DNA of 61,113 nucleotides from a virus. Below the pieces are notes generated by a model, which saw only the letters and a list, made by a program, of their open reading frames with translations, was not told where the DNA came from and searched no databases. Location of the stretch: the IMG/VR virus record IMGVR_UViG_3300032050_000141, positions 1 through 61,113 of that record; one strand, written 5' to 3'. Positions 1 through 6,571 of the stretch are shown here, piece after piece (the first letter of the stretch is position 1; each line of letters starts with the position of its first letter). The position numbers and the translations under genes were made by a program.

Positions 1-127
1 GCGCCGACATAGGCTGACAGCACGATTCCGCCCGGAATCACGATATCGGCCAACGCTCGACCCGGCAGGGAACCCGCCTTTTTCGGGACAGGAACCGTCC
101 GGGGATAGAATCCCGGCTTCCGGGAAC
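1..127. repeat. terminal direct repeat, left copy
   Basis: These bases are identical to 60987-61113. The gene on the minus strand that enters here continues in frame at the other end of the window, so the repeat marks a circular join. A length of exactly 127 is a common maximum assembler k-mer, so it is more likely an assembly overlap than a physical terminal repeat of the packaged DNA. Confidence 0.97.
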
Positions 128-251
128 ACCCCCGGGACTGCGCCGCTGCCACTTCTGCCCGCAGCCGGGCAATCTCTTGAAGCGCCGCGGCGTAGTCGGC
201 CGGATTGTGGGGAACCGGAGCCGCCGGGGCGGCATTGCTAACCCTTGCCAT
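1..251 (-). CDS. N-terminal part of a 141-residue protein that spans the circular join
   Basis: The start ATG (complement of 249-251) follows a GGAGG ribosome site about 8 bases upstream. The first 83 residues are encoded here: an alanine/proline-rich start, a short alanine/arginine helix (residues 20-38), then a basic proline-rich stretch. The frame leaves the window at base 1 and continues at 60986 on the circle, ending at 60812. It is the third gene of the leftward arm and has the shared leader hairpin (297-325) upstream. Function is unknown; no family was recognised. Confidence 0.85.
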   Translation of the reverse strand, partial: MARVSNAAPAAPVPHNPADYAAALQEIARLRAEVAAAQSRGCSRKPGFYPRTVPVPKKAGSLPGRALADIVIPGGIVLSAYVG

Positions 252-296
252 TGCATCATCCTCCCGAAACACTCTGCGGTGGAAACAGCCGGCCAC

Positions 297-339
297 CGCT
301 CCGGCACAATGCTCTCGCCGGGGCGCCGCCAGCATGGCG
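297..339 (-). promoter_or_regulatory. leader hairpin element, copy 1 (for the join-spanning gene)
   Basis: Read toward the gene it carries the shared core GCGCCCCGGCGAG followed by an arm that pairs back (317-325 with 297-305, one mismatch). It sits about 63 bases before the ATG at 251. The same core in the same orientation relative to its gene occurs upstream of five other genes. Confidence 0.6.
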
Positions 340-461
340 GATTGCCCACTAGCATTAGCCTAGTGCGGAATTGCCCGGAATAGGGCGATATGGCCACGAA
401 TGTAGTGGCGTTGGGTCCGTGTTTGGGCCGTTTGTAGCGTTTGGCCCGTATTTGACGGGTT

Positions 462-502
462 GCCATGAGCGCCATGGCCCGATTGCCGATGGCGCTCATG
501 GC
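462..502 (-). terminator. 14-bp perfect inverted repeat after the 82-residue gene
   Basis: Bases 462-475 and 489-502 are perfect complements with a 13-base loop. The hairpin begins just past the stop codon at 511 of the leftward gene. There is no T-run, so it may be a terminator of a non-classical kind or an mRNA 3'-end stabiliser. Confidence 0.45.
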
Positions 503-510
503 CCCTTGTG

Positions 511-759
511 TCAGCCCGCCTTGGCCCGCTTGGCCACCTTGGCCGTGATGGGCGTTGTCAGCCCGTCCGGCGTGGTAACCGTGACCGCCTTGATGTTGGC
601 GGGGTTGAACTTCCTCCCGTTGACGCTGAAGCCGCATCGCAGGAGTTGCTGGGCAATGCCGAACACGCGGTCACTGTGCCGCAGGTGAATGGCATACGGG
701 AACAGGCCGCGCTTGGGGACAATCGAGATGGTGGACATGTTGGTCACGATCGTGGACAT
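511..759 (-). CDS. 82-residue protein of unknown function
   Basis: The ATG at 759 is preceded by GGAGG five bases away, which fixes this start; the frame extends further upstream but through the GC-rich leader hairpin. The product begins MSTIVTNMSTIS and is a small mixed alpha/beta protein with a basic lysine/alanine tail (KVAKRAKAG). No signal peptide, membrane segment or known domain is visible. It is the second gene of the leftward arm, each gene of which at this end has its own leader, unlike the tightly overlapped genes further along. Not recognised. Confidence 0.75.
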   Translation of the reverse strand: MSTIVTNMSTISIVPKRGLFPYAIHLRHSDRVFGIAQQLLRCGFSVNGRKFNPANIKAVTVTTPDGLTTPITAKVAKRAKAG

Positions 760-808
760 GGGAACCTCCGTTGGGAAAGGGAATCGAACATCGAACGTTA
801 GCCGGGAC

Positions 809-851
809 GCCGCCCCGGCAAGACACACTCGCCGGGGCGGCTTTGCCATGG
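809..851 (-). promoter_or_regulatory. leader hairpin element, copy 2 (for the 82-residue gene)
   Basis: Perfect 11-bp stem (809-819 with 831-841) with an 11-base loop, carrying the shared core CGCCCCGGCGAGTGT on the gene's strand, 69 bases before the ATG at 759. CCATGG lies just upstream of the stem, as YATG-type sequence does in the other copies. Confidence 0.65.
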
Positions 852-852
852 G

Positions 853-1212
853 CTATTGGCTATCGGCGTTGGCCGTGGTTTCGCCGGATGGCAACCACTG
901 GGAGCATCTGCGGAGAAACATGGAGCAGATGGGAAGGGCCTTGGTCAGCGGAACCCGGTGCGTCCAGCAATGACGCAACAGGTCAAACAGCAGAACCCTT
1001 GGGGCGTGGCATGAATCCCGGTCATGGGCATTGCAACGCTCAAGAGCCACCATTGCCCCGGTGTGATAGGCCGCCAACAGTTCCAGCATGGTTTCGACGT
1101 ACAAGTCTTCGCTGAACTTGTACGGCGTTTCGTTGTTGACCGGCCAATGCCCCTCTCCGTGCAACTCGGCATCGAGGCAAGAACCGTGATACAGCCTTTG
1201 AAACTCTGACAT
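853..1212 (-). CDS. 119-residue protein of unknown function
   Basis: The ATG at 1212 has GGAGG five bases upstream. The protein (MSEFQRLYHG...) is acidic at its N-terminus, contains five cysteines and several histidines scattered through a largely helical sequence, and has no membrane segment. It is the first gene of the leftward arm, directly beside the divergent control region, so it is probably expressed early. No family recognised; its stop overlaps a 16-base sequence (852-867) repeated at 1437-1452. Confidence 0.75.
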   Translation of the reverse strand: MSEFQRLYHGSCLDAELHGEGHWPVNNETPYKFSEDLYVETMLELLAAYHTGAMVALERCNAHDRDSCHAPRVLLFDLLRHCWTHRVPLTKALPICSMFLRRCSQWLPSGETTANADSQ

Positions 1213-1251
1213 ATCGACCTCCGTGGTAATAGACAACCGCTAGCCGGGACA

Positions 1252-1294
1252 CGCCCCGGCCAACATGCTCTCGCCGGGGCGGCTTTGCCATGGG
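1252..1294 (-). promoter_or_regulatory. leader hairpin element, copy 3 (for the 119-residue gene)
   Basis: Nine-bp perfect stem (1252-1260 with 1273-1281) with a 12-base loop, shared core CGCCCCGGCGAGAGC on the minus strand, 58 bases before the ATG at 1212. There is no gene upstream in the same direction, so it cannot be a terminator of a preceding gene. Confidence 0.65.
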
Positions 1295-1452
1295 GCCCAT
1301 CAAAGACCTGTACCAGTAGCCCGGACCTGTAACTGGTACTGGTTCTTGACTCTGGACTGCGGCGATTGGCCGGTCGGGCGTTAGGCCCGCATGGGCGTTG
1401 GGCCCGTGGCCGCTTGGCCCGCATGGCGTTGGGTCCGCTATTGGCTATCGGC

Positions 1453-1508
1453 TATGGCCGAGGCGCCCCGGCGAGTGTGTCCCGGGGCCCGGCGCCGTGC
1501 CGGGGCCG
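1453..1508 (+). promoter_or_regulatory. leader hairpin element, copy 4 (for the first rightward gene)
   Basis: Shared core at 1463-1475, with GCCCCGG (1465-1471) able to pair with CCGGGGC (1482-1488), followed by a second GC-rich self-complementary stretch. It lies 59 bases before the ATG at 1534 and is preceded by GCTATGG. As with copy 3, no same-direction gene lies upstream. Confidence 0.6.
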
Positions 1509-1533
1509 CATTGCGTCAATGGCGAGGGTTTCT

Positions 1534-1719
1534 ATGGTCTGGCGAATGGTCTTAACGACGGTGAGCCACGAAGGCATTGTGGCGGTGGCGATTCGCAGGT
1601 TTCCGACCAAGGCTATGGCCGAGGAGTGTGGGGAAACGGCGCTGGATGCAGTCAATCGGGAGTTCGTGAAGCACGCCGATTACGAGATCGAGCAAATCTC
1701 CGAGGAGGTGCCACGGTGA
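1534..1719 (+). CDS. 61-residue protein, first gene of the rightward arm
   Basis: I place the start at 1534 because GAGGG lies five bases upstream; in-frame ATGs at 1519 and 1546 are alternatives. The product is a small acidic, mainly helical protein (C-terminal half rich in E, D and A, ending QISEEVPR) with no recognised domain. The TGA at 1717-1719 overlaps the GTG start of the next gene, so the two are probably translated together. Confidence 0.6.
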   Translation: MVWRMVLTTVSHEGIVAVAIRRFPTKAMAEECGETALDAVNREFVKHADYEIEQISEEVPR

Positions 1720-1925
1720 ATTGCCCTTATTGCGGAAACGCAATTCCCAAGGAGCGGGTCAAGATTCTGCGGGCTACTGGACGGGCCATGTGCTGCGTCA
1801 AGTGTTCCGCCGAAACGCCCCGGTTAGTGCTGATGGAGTACGGGCACAAGACCGCTGGTTATGCGGTGATCGTGCCACGCGGGTCTGAGCAGCGTGCGTT
1901 GCGCTGCTACCGCAGGTCGCGTTAG
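1716..1925 (+). CDS. DksA/TraR-type zinc finger protein (69 residues)
   Basis: The start is GTG at 1716, overlapping the preceding stop and preceded by GAGGAGG. Residues 3-6 CPYCG, then IPKER at 10-14 and CCVKC at about 27-31 match the C-terminal zinc finger of DksA/TraR proteins (CxxCG, IPxxR, then CxxC). The long N-terminal coiled coil of DksA is absent, as in TraR-like phage proteins. Family members bind the secondary channel of RNA polymerase and alter initiation; whether this short version does so is inference. The C-terminal 35 residues are basic. Confidence 0.6.
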   Translation: MNCPYCGNAIPKERVKILRATGRAMCCVKCSAETPRLVLMEYGHKTAGYAVIVPRGSEQRALRCYRRSR

Positions 1926-1943
1926 TTCAGGGGAGTCTTTGAC

Positions 1944-2369
1944 ATGTTTGACCATCTGGTTCGGTTGGTGTTTCAGCGCTTGCTCACGGTCCGCCCCCTT
2001 CTGGAGGAGATCAAGGAGCAGCAGATCGAGGTTCGTCGCATGCCCATCGGTGCCGGCATGCCGCAGGAGTTCAATCGGGCCTTCGCCGGCTTGATGTGGA
2101 GCGTGGAGCGGCTGGGCATGCTGCTGAACGAGGAGGTGCCCATGGAGGACACCGAGGTGATGACCAATCCGATCGTGACGGGCTACATCGTGCAGTTCAC
2201 GCCGGAAGACAGCGAGTCCCATAGCACGCAGTTCGCTGGTCCGTTCCTTTCGCAGGAGGACGCCAAGGACTGGATCGAGAACAACCACTTTGGCGAGGGT
2301 TGTGACTATTACGGGACCACGCAGATCATCGAGATCAGCACCGATCCCAGCGAGATTGATGTTCGCTAA
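1944..2369 (+). CDS. 141-residue protein of unknown function
   Basis: The ATG at 1944 follows GGGGAG. The first 65 residues are predicted helical and somewhat hydrophobic (DHLVRLVFQRLL) but no clear membrane segment is seen. The second half (from about residue 75) resembles a small beta/alpha fold: a strand (GYIVQFTP), a helix (SQEDAKDWIENN), then an acidic tail. Cell location and function are unknown. It sits in the small-gene cluster at the start of the rightward arm, before a gene with its own leader. Confidence 0.75.
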   Translation: MFDHLVRLVFQRLLTVRPLLEEIKEQQIEVRRMPIGAGMPQEFNRAFAGLMWSVERLGMLLNEEVPMEDTEVMTNPIVTGYIVQFTPEDSESHSTQFAGPFLSQEDAKDWIENNHFGEGCDYYGTTQIIEISTDPSEIDVR

Positions 2370-2377
2370 TCGCTATG

Positions 2378-2429
2378 GCGGCGGCGCCCCGGCGAGTGTC
2401 CCCCGGGGCCCGGCAACGTCGCCGGGCCC
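2378..2429 (+). promoter_or_regulatory. leader hairpin element, copy 5 (for the 124-residue gene)
   Basis: Shared core GCGCCCCGGCGAG at 2384-2396, preceded by GCTATGG. GCCCCGG (2386-2392) can pair with CCGGGGC (2403-2409), and a second perfect 9-bp hairpin (2406-2414 with 2421-2429) overlaps that arm, so two mutually exclusive structures are possible. The ATG is 72 bases downstream of the core's end. Confidence 0.65.
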
Positions 2430-2467
2430 ATTCCGGTTGATTCCCTTGTTTCAGGAGGTTCTTTCCC

Positions 2468-2842
2468 ATGTCCGATGACATTCTGGCCCGTTTGCGTGAG
2501 ATGGCTGGCAGTGCCGGTGAGCCCAAGGTGGAGGCGAAGCCCAAGGCCGTGGCGCCCAAGGCCGCGAAGCCGAAGGCAGAACCCGCCCCGGTGGCGGTGG
2601 TCGAGCCGGAACCCGTGACGGAGCCGGTCCCGGGTTTTGGTGTGGCGAAGTCCGCAGTTCTGGCACCGGTGGTGGTGCTGGACGATGGCACCACGTTCTC
2701 CAACCTGCGCGGTGCCAAGGTCTGCTGGGTTTCGCCCGATGCGGAGGAGATCGAGGAGTCCGACCTCGACTGCGGCATCGAGATCGGTGACCTGCTGACC
2801 CTGCGGGACGCGGTGCAGACCATCCTGCGGATCGTCGGCTGA
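2468..2842 (+). CDS. 124-residue protein with a Pro/Ala/Lys-rich linker
   Basis: AGGAGG precedes the ATG at 2468. Residues 1-15 form a short acidic helix (SDDILARLREMAG), residues 18-60 are a low-complexity linker of KPKA and PEPV units, and residues 62-124 look like a compact globular domain with strands and an acidic EEIEESDLDCG segment. The layout of a peptide tail, flexible linker and domain suggests an adaptor that tethers partners. It has its own leader and terminator and lies immediately before the AAA+/VWA cluster. No family recognised. Confidence 0.75.
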   Translation: MSDDILARLREMAGSAGEPKVEAKPKAVAPKAAKPKAEPAPVAVVEPEPVTEPVPGFGVAKSAVLAPVVVLDDGTTFSNLRGAKVCWVSPDAEEIEESDLDCGIEIGDLLTLRDAVQTILRIVG

Positions 2843-2867
2843 TACGTGAACGTCGGTGCATCTTGAC

Positions 2868-2915
2868 CGCCGGTGGCGAGTACGGGAGGCTCGCCACCGG
2901 CGTTTCCTTATTCTT
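2868..2915 (+). terminator. Rho-independent terminator
   Basis: A perfect 13-bp stem (2868-2880 with 2890-2902) with a 9-base loop is followed directly by the T-rich TTTCCTTATTCTT. It closes the unit ending with the 124-residue gene (stop at 2842). Confidence 0.85.
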
Positions 2916-2942
2916 CCCATGTCCCAAGAAAGGACTGTTCAA

Positions 2943-3848
2943 ATGGCCAGTGGTCCCAATCCCAAGTCGGCCGTGATGATCGCCACCGTCGGGTGTGTGG
3001 CGTTCTGGACGGCGTTTCGTGTTCTGCGTCAGCGGGTGATCGACGCCTTGGCGAAGGTGGGCGTTACGGCAGTGCCGCCCATCGACTTCTATGACGCGCT
3101 TGTCGAAACCGGCAAGAACGTCATCGACGCCGCCAACCTGCGTCAGCGGAAGTGCCCCATCAAGCCCGACTCGCTGTCGCGGACTGGTGTGGGCGTGGAG
3201 TTCTATCAGACGTTCAAGGGCGACAAGCAGAACCAGCGTGAGTTCTTGTTCTCCCTCGGCGTGGATGACAAGAACACGGTGTTCGTGATTCAGGTCGGCG
3301 TGAACCCTGCGTTGCAGGCATTCTTCGCCAATCCGCAGGTCGATGCCATCCTGAACACGCTGTACCAGAAGCATCTGGAGTACATGCCCAGCCGGGATGT
3401 CACCGATGCTCTGGTTGGTCTGATCGCCAGCCAGAAGGGTATCCCAATGAAGCAGACCGGCGGGGTCTACTTCGTGCCTGACTGTGCTATCTCTGCCGTG
3501 GACTCTGTGTTCCACGACCTGAACGCCGCCGGTTGCCGCTGCACCCTGCTGAAGCAGGACTTGCGGAACAACCCGGAACTGGTGAAGCAGGTCTTGGAGG
3601 CCACCAACGATTCGCTGGTGGAGGAGTGCCAGAAGATGAACGATGTCATGCAGGACATCATCGACAATGACAAGGCTCCCCGTGCCAACGGCATGGCAAC
3701 GAGGATGCAGCAGTTGGGCGAGTTCGCCCGGCTCGCGGAGTATTACGAGGAGCAGTTCGGCACCAACTTGCAGGCCGCACGTTCCGCCCTGTCCAAGTCG
3801 TTTGAACTCATTGCGGAACTGCAAATCCGCAAGTCGGCCGGCAAGTGA
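2943..3848 (+). CDS. 301-residue protein upstream of the MoxR/VWA pair, function unknown
   Basis: AAAGGA lies eight bases before the ATG at 2943; an in-frame ATG at 2919 is less likely because it sits against the terminator T-run. The protein is mainly helical, with a mildly hydrophobic segment at 12-25 (MIATVGCVAFWTAF), mixed alpha/beta in the middle, and coiled-coil-like helices toward the C-terminus (about 215-300). No catalytic motif is recognised. Its place just before an AAA+ ATPase and a VWA protein suggests it is a substrate, scaffold or regulator of that pair, but this is inferred only from position. Confidence 0.85.
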   Translation: MASGPNPKSAVMIATVGCVAFWTAFRVLRQRVIDALAKVGVTAVPPIDFYDALVETGKNVIDAANLRQRKCPIKPDSLSRTGVGVEFYQTFKGDKQNQREFLFSLGVDDKNTVFVIQVGVNPALQAFFANPQVDAILNTLYQKHLEYMPSRDVTDALVGLIASQKGIPMKQTGGVYFVPDCAISAVDSVFHDLNAAGCRCTLLKQDLRNNPELVKQVLEATNDSLVEECQKMNDVMQDIIDNDKAPRANGMATRMQQLGEFARLAEYYEEQFGTNLQAARSALSKSFELIAELQIRKSAGK

Positions 3849-3866
3849 TGTTTCCCTATCGCTATG

Positions 3867-3923
3867 GGCGGCGGCGCCCCGGCGAGTGTCTTCCGGGCCC
3901 GGCACGGTGCCGGCCCGGCACGG
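3867..3923 (+). promoter_or_regulatory. leader hairpin element, copy 6 (for the AAA+ ATPase gene)
   Basis: Shared core GCGCCCCGGCGAG at 3874-3886, preceded by GCTATGG. It is followed by a hairpin centred on 3906 (CGGCAC at 3900-3905 with GTGCCG at 3907-3912, extended by GGCC/GCCC on the outside). The core ends 70 bases before the ATG at 3956. Confidence 0.65.
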
Positions 3924-3955
3924 TTCGGTTCTCTGTCAATGGGGAGTGATTTCAG

Positions 3956-5056
3956 ATGAGCAGTCTGTTGAATCTGCCGTACTACGTTGCGGCACAGGTT
4001 GGTGTACCGTCCATGGCGTGGGGCGGTACTGGTGTGGCGAAGACCGCCTCAATCGAGGCTTGTGCGGTGGCTGCGGGTAAGGTGTTCCACGCCTTCCTGC
4101 CCACCCACCACCTGCCCGAGGAGATGACCGGCATGCCGGCCGTCTACCGGGAGGAGAACATGGTGCGGATGGTTCCGCTGGACGAGATGCACGACCTGAC
4201 CCTTCCGGATCGGTGGTGGCATCTGGACGAGGCGAACACGGGTTCTTCGATGATGCGTGCCGTCACGCTGTCCATCGTGAACCCCACCGAGCGGCGTATC
4301 GGCCGGCTCACGTTCGCCCCGGACTTGATCGTGACCGCTGCCGCCAACCCGCCGGAGATCGCACCTAATGCGACCCCGTTTGAGGGTTCGGTGCTGAACC
4401 GGTTCTTCCACTGGAAGTGGGAGACTCCGGTGCAGGACTTCCTGACCGGGATCGAAACGGGTGTTTACCCGAAGCCGTCGATCCCCGTGGTCAAGAACAG
4501 CAGCATCGGTGAGATGGCATGGGGCCGCAAGATTCGGTTGTTCTTGGAGAGCAAGCCGGACTTCGTGGAAACCAAGCAGGTCGAGCCGGACGCCTTGTCG
4601 TTCCCCAGTCTGCGGCAGTGGGCCTACGTGAAGAAGGGCTGTGCTGGACTGGACTCGGTGGGTGCTGACCCCAAGGTCTACGTGAAGTTCGTCAGTGGCT
4701 GCGTCGGCCAGACCGCCGCGACCCTGTTCGTGCAGTTCGCACAGGCCATGGACTTGTACTCGGCCCGTGAGGTGATGGAGGGGAAGGCCACGGTCAACTT
4801 CAACGACAAGTTGGACCGGCTGTTCCAACTGCCGTCGGCACTCATCTTCCACGCCCAAATGGCGAAGGACGAGGGTGCCCTGACCGATGACATGGTGGAC
4901 CGTGCGTTCATCGTGTTGCTGACCCTTGGCGAGAAGGGCATGGTCGATGCGGTGAAGCAGCCGCTGTCCGCCATCGCCCTCATCAAGCCCGGCTACCGTC
5001 CGCCGCAGCAGTACCGTGAGCGGTTCGGTTCGCTGCTGTCGCAGATCATGGCTTGA
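3956..5056 (+). CDS. MoxR/RavA-type AAA+ ATPase (366 residues)
   Basis: GGGGAG precedes the ATG. Walker A is GGTGVAKT at residues 23-30, with the A-K-T form typical of MoxR ATPases. Walker B is HLDEA at 89-93, sensor 1 is TAAANP at 127-132, and LNRF at 147-150 is the likely arginine finger. MoxR proteins couple ATP hydrolysis to remodelling of partners and commonly work with VWA proteins, one of which is the next gene. The N-terminus is very short before Walker A. The C-terminal 200 residues are helical. The phage target is unknown; the family call is firm. Confidence 0.9.
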   Translation: MSSLLNLPYYVAAQVGVPSMAWGGTGVAKTASIEACAVAAGKVFHAFLPTHHLPEEMTGMPAVYREENMVRMVPLDEMHDLTLPDRWWHLDEANTGSSMMRAVTLSIVNPTERRIGRLTFAPDLIVTAAANPPEIAPNATPFEGSVLNRFFHWKWETPVQDFLTGIETGVYPKPSIPVVKNSSIGEMAWGRKIRLFLESKPDFVETKQVEPDALSFPSLRQWAYVKKGCAGLDSVGADPKVYVKFVSGCVGQTAATLFVQFAQAMDLYSAREVMEGKATVNFNDKLDRLFQLPSALIFHAQMAKDEGALTDDMVDRAFIVLLTLGEKGMVDAVKQPLSAIALIKPGYRPPQQYRERFGSLLSQIMA

Positions 5057-5079
5057 TTCTTCGTGTCGATTCACTCCCC

Positions 5080-5121
5080 GCCGTGGGGCGTAGTGGTGGA
5101 AACACCGCTGCGCCCCACGGC
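5080..5121 (+). terminator. long intergenic hairpin between the ATPase and VWA genes
   Basis: GCCGTGGGGCG (5080-5090) pairs with CGCCCCACGGC (5111-5121), and the inner bases pair further (TAG/CTG, GGTG/CACC around a GAAA loop), giving about 18 bp of stem. No T-run follows, so it may attenuate transcription, protect the mRNA end, or simply separate expression of the two genes. Confidence 0.55.
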
Positions 5122-5148
5122 ACTCTCTAACGCAGAAAGGTTTCTCGC

Positions 5149-6504
5149 ATGCCGACGATTGCCAAACTGCCGCCGCATATCATCGCGGTGAGCAAGGCCA
5201 AGGAAATGGCCCAACAGTGGATGAAGTATCTCGGCGGGTATCTGGAGGGATGCCCGACCATCTTCGATTCCCGCGTCCCGACCATGGGCGTGGACTCCGA
5301 CGGCAGGTTGTACATCAACCCGCAGTGGGTGGATCAGTGGTCCGTGGAGCAGAATGCCTACGTTCTGCTGCACGAAATGTGCCACAACCTGCTGAACCAT
5401 GCGGAGCGCCGGTTGCAGGCCATCCCCAACGCCAACCCGCAGCAGTTGGAGTGTTGGAACGTGGCCGCAGACCTGTGCATTCAGCAGGTGCTGGAGGAAT
5501 GGGACCAGTACCGTCCGCGTCCATCCGTGGAGATTCGGGATTACGTTGGCGTCCCCGGCATGGTGCCCGGCCTCTCGACCGAGCGGTACTACGGAATCCT
5601 GTGGAACAACGGGAATCCGCAGCAGCCCAAGGGCAAGCAGCCCGGCGGCCAACCCGGCAATCAGCCCGGTCAGCCCGGTCAGGGTGGGCAGGATGACGAT
5701 GACCAGCAGCCCGGCAATGGCGGCAGTGGTGGCGGCACGCCAGTCCCGCCCAAGTCCAAGCAGCCACACGGTCAGTCCGGCTCCGCGTCCGATGGCGTGA
5801 AGCAGGACTACGAACTGGAGTCCGACCTGACCAGTACGGCCACCAACATGGCCAGACTGGAGGACGTTCGCCAGCAGATGGAGGACGATGGCAGCGTCGG
5901 CAAGGGCTCCGGCATGGGGCAACTGCGGCAGTCACTGAACGTGCGGCTCCGGCGTCAGCCCGATCCGTTCGACCAGTTGAAAGCCATCGTTGGCAAGGAA
6001 GTCTCCGCGACAGTGGGAGCGGACGAGTACACCTACCGTCGGCTGTCCCGCATGCAGCAGCATCCGGACCACCCGATGCGTGGCGTAATCAAGGTCAGCC
6101 CGGAGTGCGTCATTGTGCTGGACACATCTGGCTCAATGGGTGCCGGGCCACGGGGCGAACGTGTGTCCCGTGCGTTGACTGCCATTGCCCAAGGTGTGCG
6201 TCGGTTGCAGAACCCCCGCGTTATCTCATGGGACGATGGGCTGCGTGGCGACAAGCGGTGTGCAAGTATCCGGGATTTCCAGTGGGTTGGCGGTGGCGGC
6301 ACCGGCATGGAGGACGCCATCGAAATGGCCGACAAGAAGTACCGGCCGGATTGCATCGTGCTTGTCACGGACTGCGGTACGGGATGGCCGGAGAAGCCGA
6401 CCCGGGCCCGATTGGTTGTGGCTGCGGTGGCAATGGACACGAAGCCGCCGAAGTGGGCACGGGTTGTTGATCTCACGAAGGAGGTCAACGCTTATGTCGG
6501 TTGA
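5149..6504 (+). CDS. metallopeptidase-like plus VWA domain protein (451 residues)
   Basis: AAAGG precedes the ATG. Residues 75-79 HEMCH with H84 form an HExxH zinc-protease-like motif in an N-terminal domain (1-155). A flexible G/P/Q/D-rich linker follows at about 157-212. The C-terminal VWA domain has the metal site DTSGS at 325-329, a conserved T in GGGTGMEDA (382-390) and D in VTDCG (406-410). This matches the DUF2201-type arrangement of a putative metallopeptidase followed by a VWA-like domain. VWA proteins of this kind partner MoxR ATPases, here the preceding gene. Peptidase activity is not proven. The target may be a host protein or a protein complex. Confidence 0.88.
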   Translation: MPTIAKLPPHIIAVSKAKEMAQQWMKYLGGYLEGCPTIFDSRVPTMGVDSDGRLYINPQWVDQWSVEQNAYVLLHEMCHNLLNHAERRLQAIPNANPQQLECWNVAADLCIQQVLEEWDQYRPRPSVEIRDYVGVPGMVPGLSTERYYGILWNNGNPQQPKGKQPGGQPGNQPGQPGQGGQDDDDQQPGNGGSGGGTPVPPKSKQPHGQSGSASDGVKQDYELESDLTSTATNMARLEDVRQQMEDDGSVGKGSGMGQLRQSLNVRLRRQPDPFDQLKAIVGKEVSATVGADEYTYRRLSRMQQHPDHPMRGVIKVSPECVIVLDTSGSMGAGPRGERVSRALTAIAQGVRRLQNPRVISWDDGLRGDKRCASIRDFQWVGGGGTGMEDAIEMADKKYRPDCIVLVTDCGTGWPEKPTRARLVVAAVAMDTKPPKWARVVDLTKEVNAYVG

Positions 6505-6571
6505 TGAAGTCGCGTTCTTGATAGCACTCATTGGCATTGGCTTGTATCTCACAAACGGGAGGCCAAGGTGA
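6494..6571 (+). CDS. 25-residue single-span membrane peptide
   Basis: A very good ribosome site (AAGGAGG, eight bases before the ATG at 6494) lies inside the end of the VWA gene, and the frame ends with TGA at 6569-6571, overlapping the GTG start of the next gene. The product is almost entirely one hydrophobic helix (VAFLIALIGIGLYL) followed by a basic end (NGRPR), so the topology is probably N-out/C-in or peripheral. It could be a membrane anchor or regulator for the ATPase/VWA pair. Only its coding signals support it. Confidence 0.55.
   Translation: MSVDEVAFLIALIGIGLYLTNGRPR

Larger units (their letters stand above)
1213..1533. promoter_or_regulatory. divergent control region between the two transcription arms
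   Basis: These 321 bases separate the first leftward gene (start 1212) from the first rightward gene (start 1534). They contain a leader hairpin for each direction, an 8-bp perfect inverted repeat GTACCAGT/ACTGGTAC at 1310-1317 and 1332-1339 (possible operator), a TTGACT at 1346-1351 that could serve as a -35 box without a convincing -10, and a run of related GC-rich words (GTTGGGCCCG, TTGGCCCGC, GTTGGGTCCG) at about 1388-1437. No credible coding frame is seen. The promoters themselves were not identified with certainty. Confidence 0.6.

Noticed and set aside
1-127. True physical terminal repeat
   Set aside because: The length equals a common assembly k-mer and a gene runs through it, so circular assembly is the simpler reading; a physical repeat cannot be fully excluded without reads.
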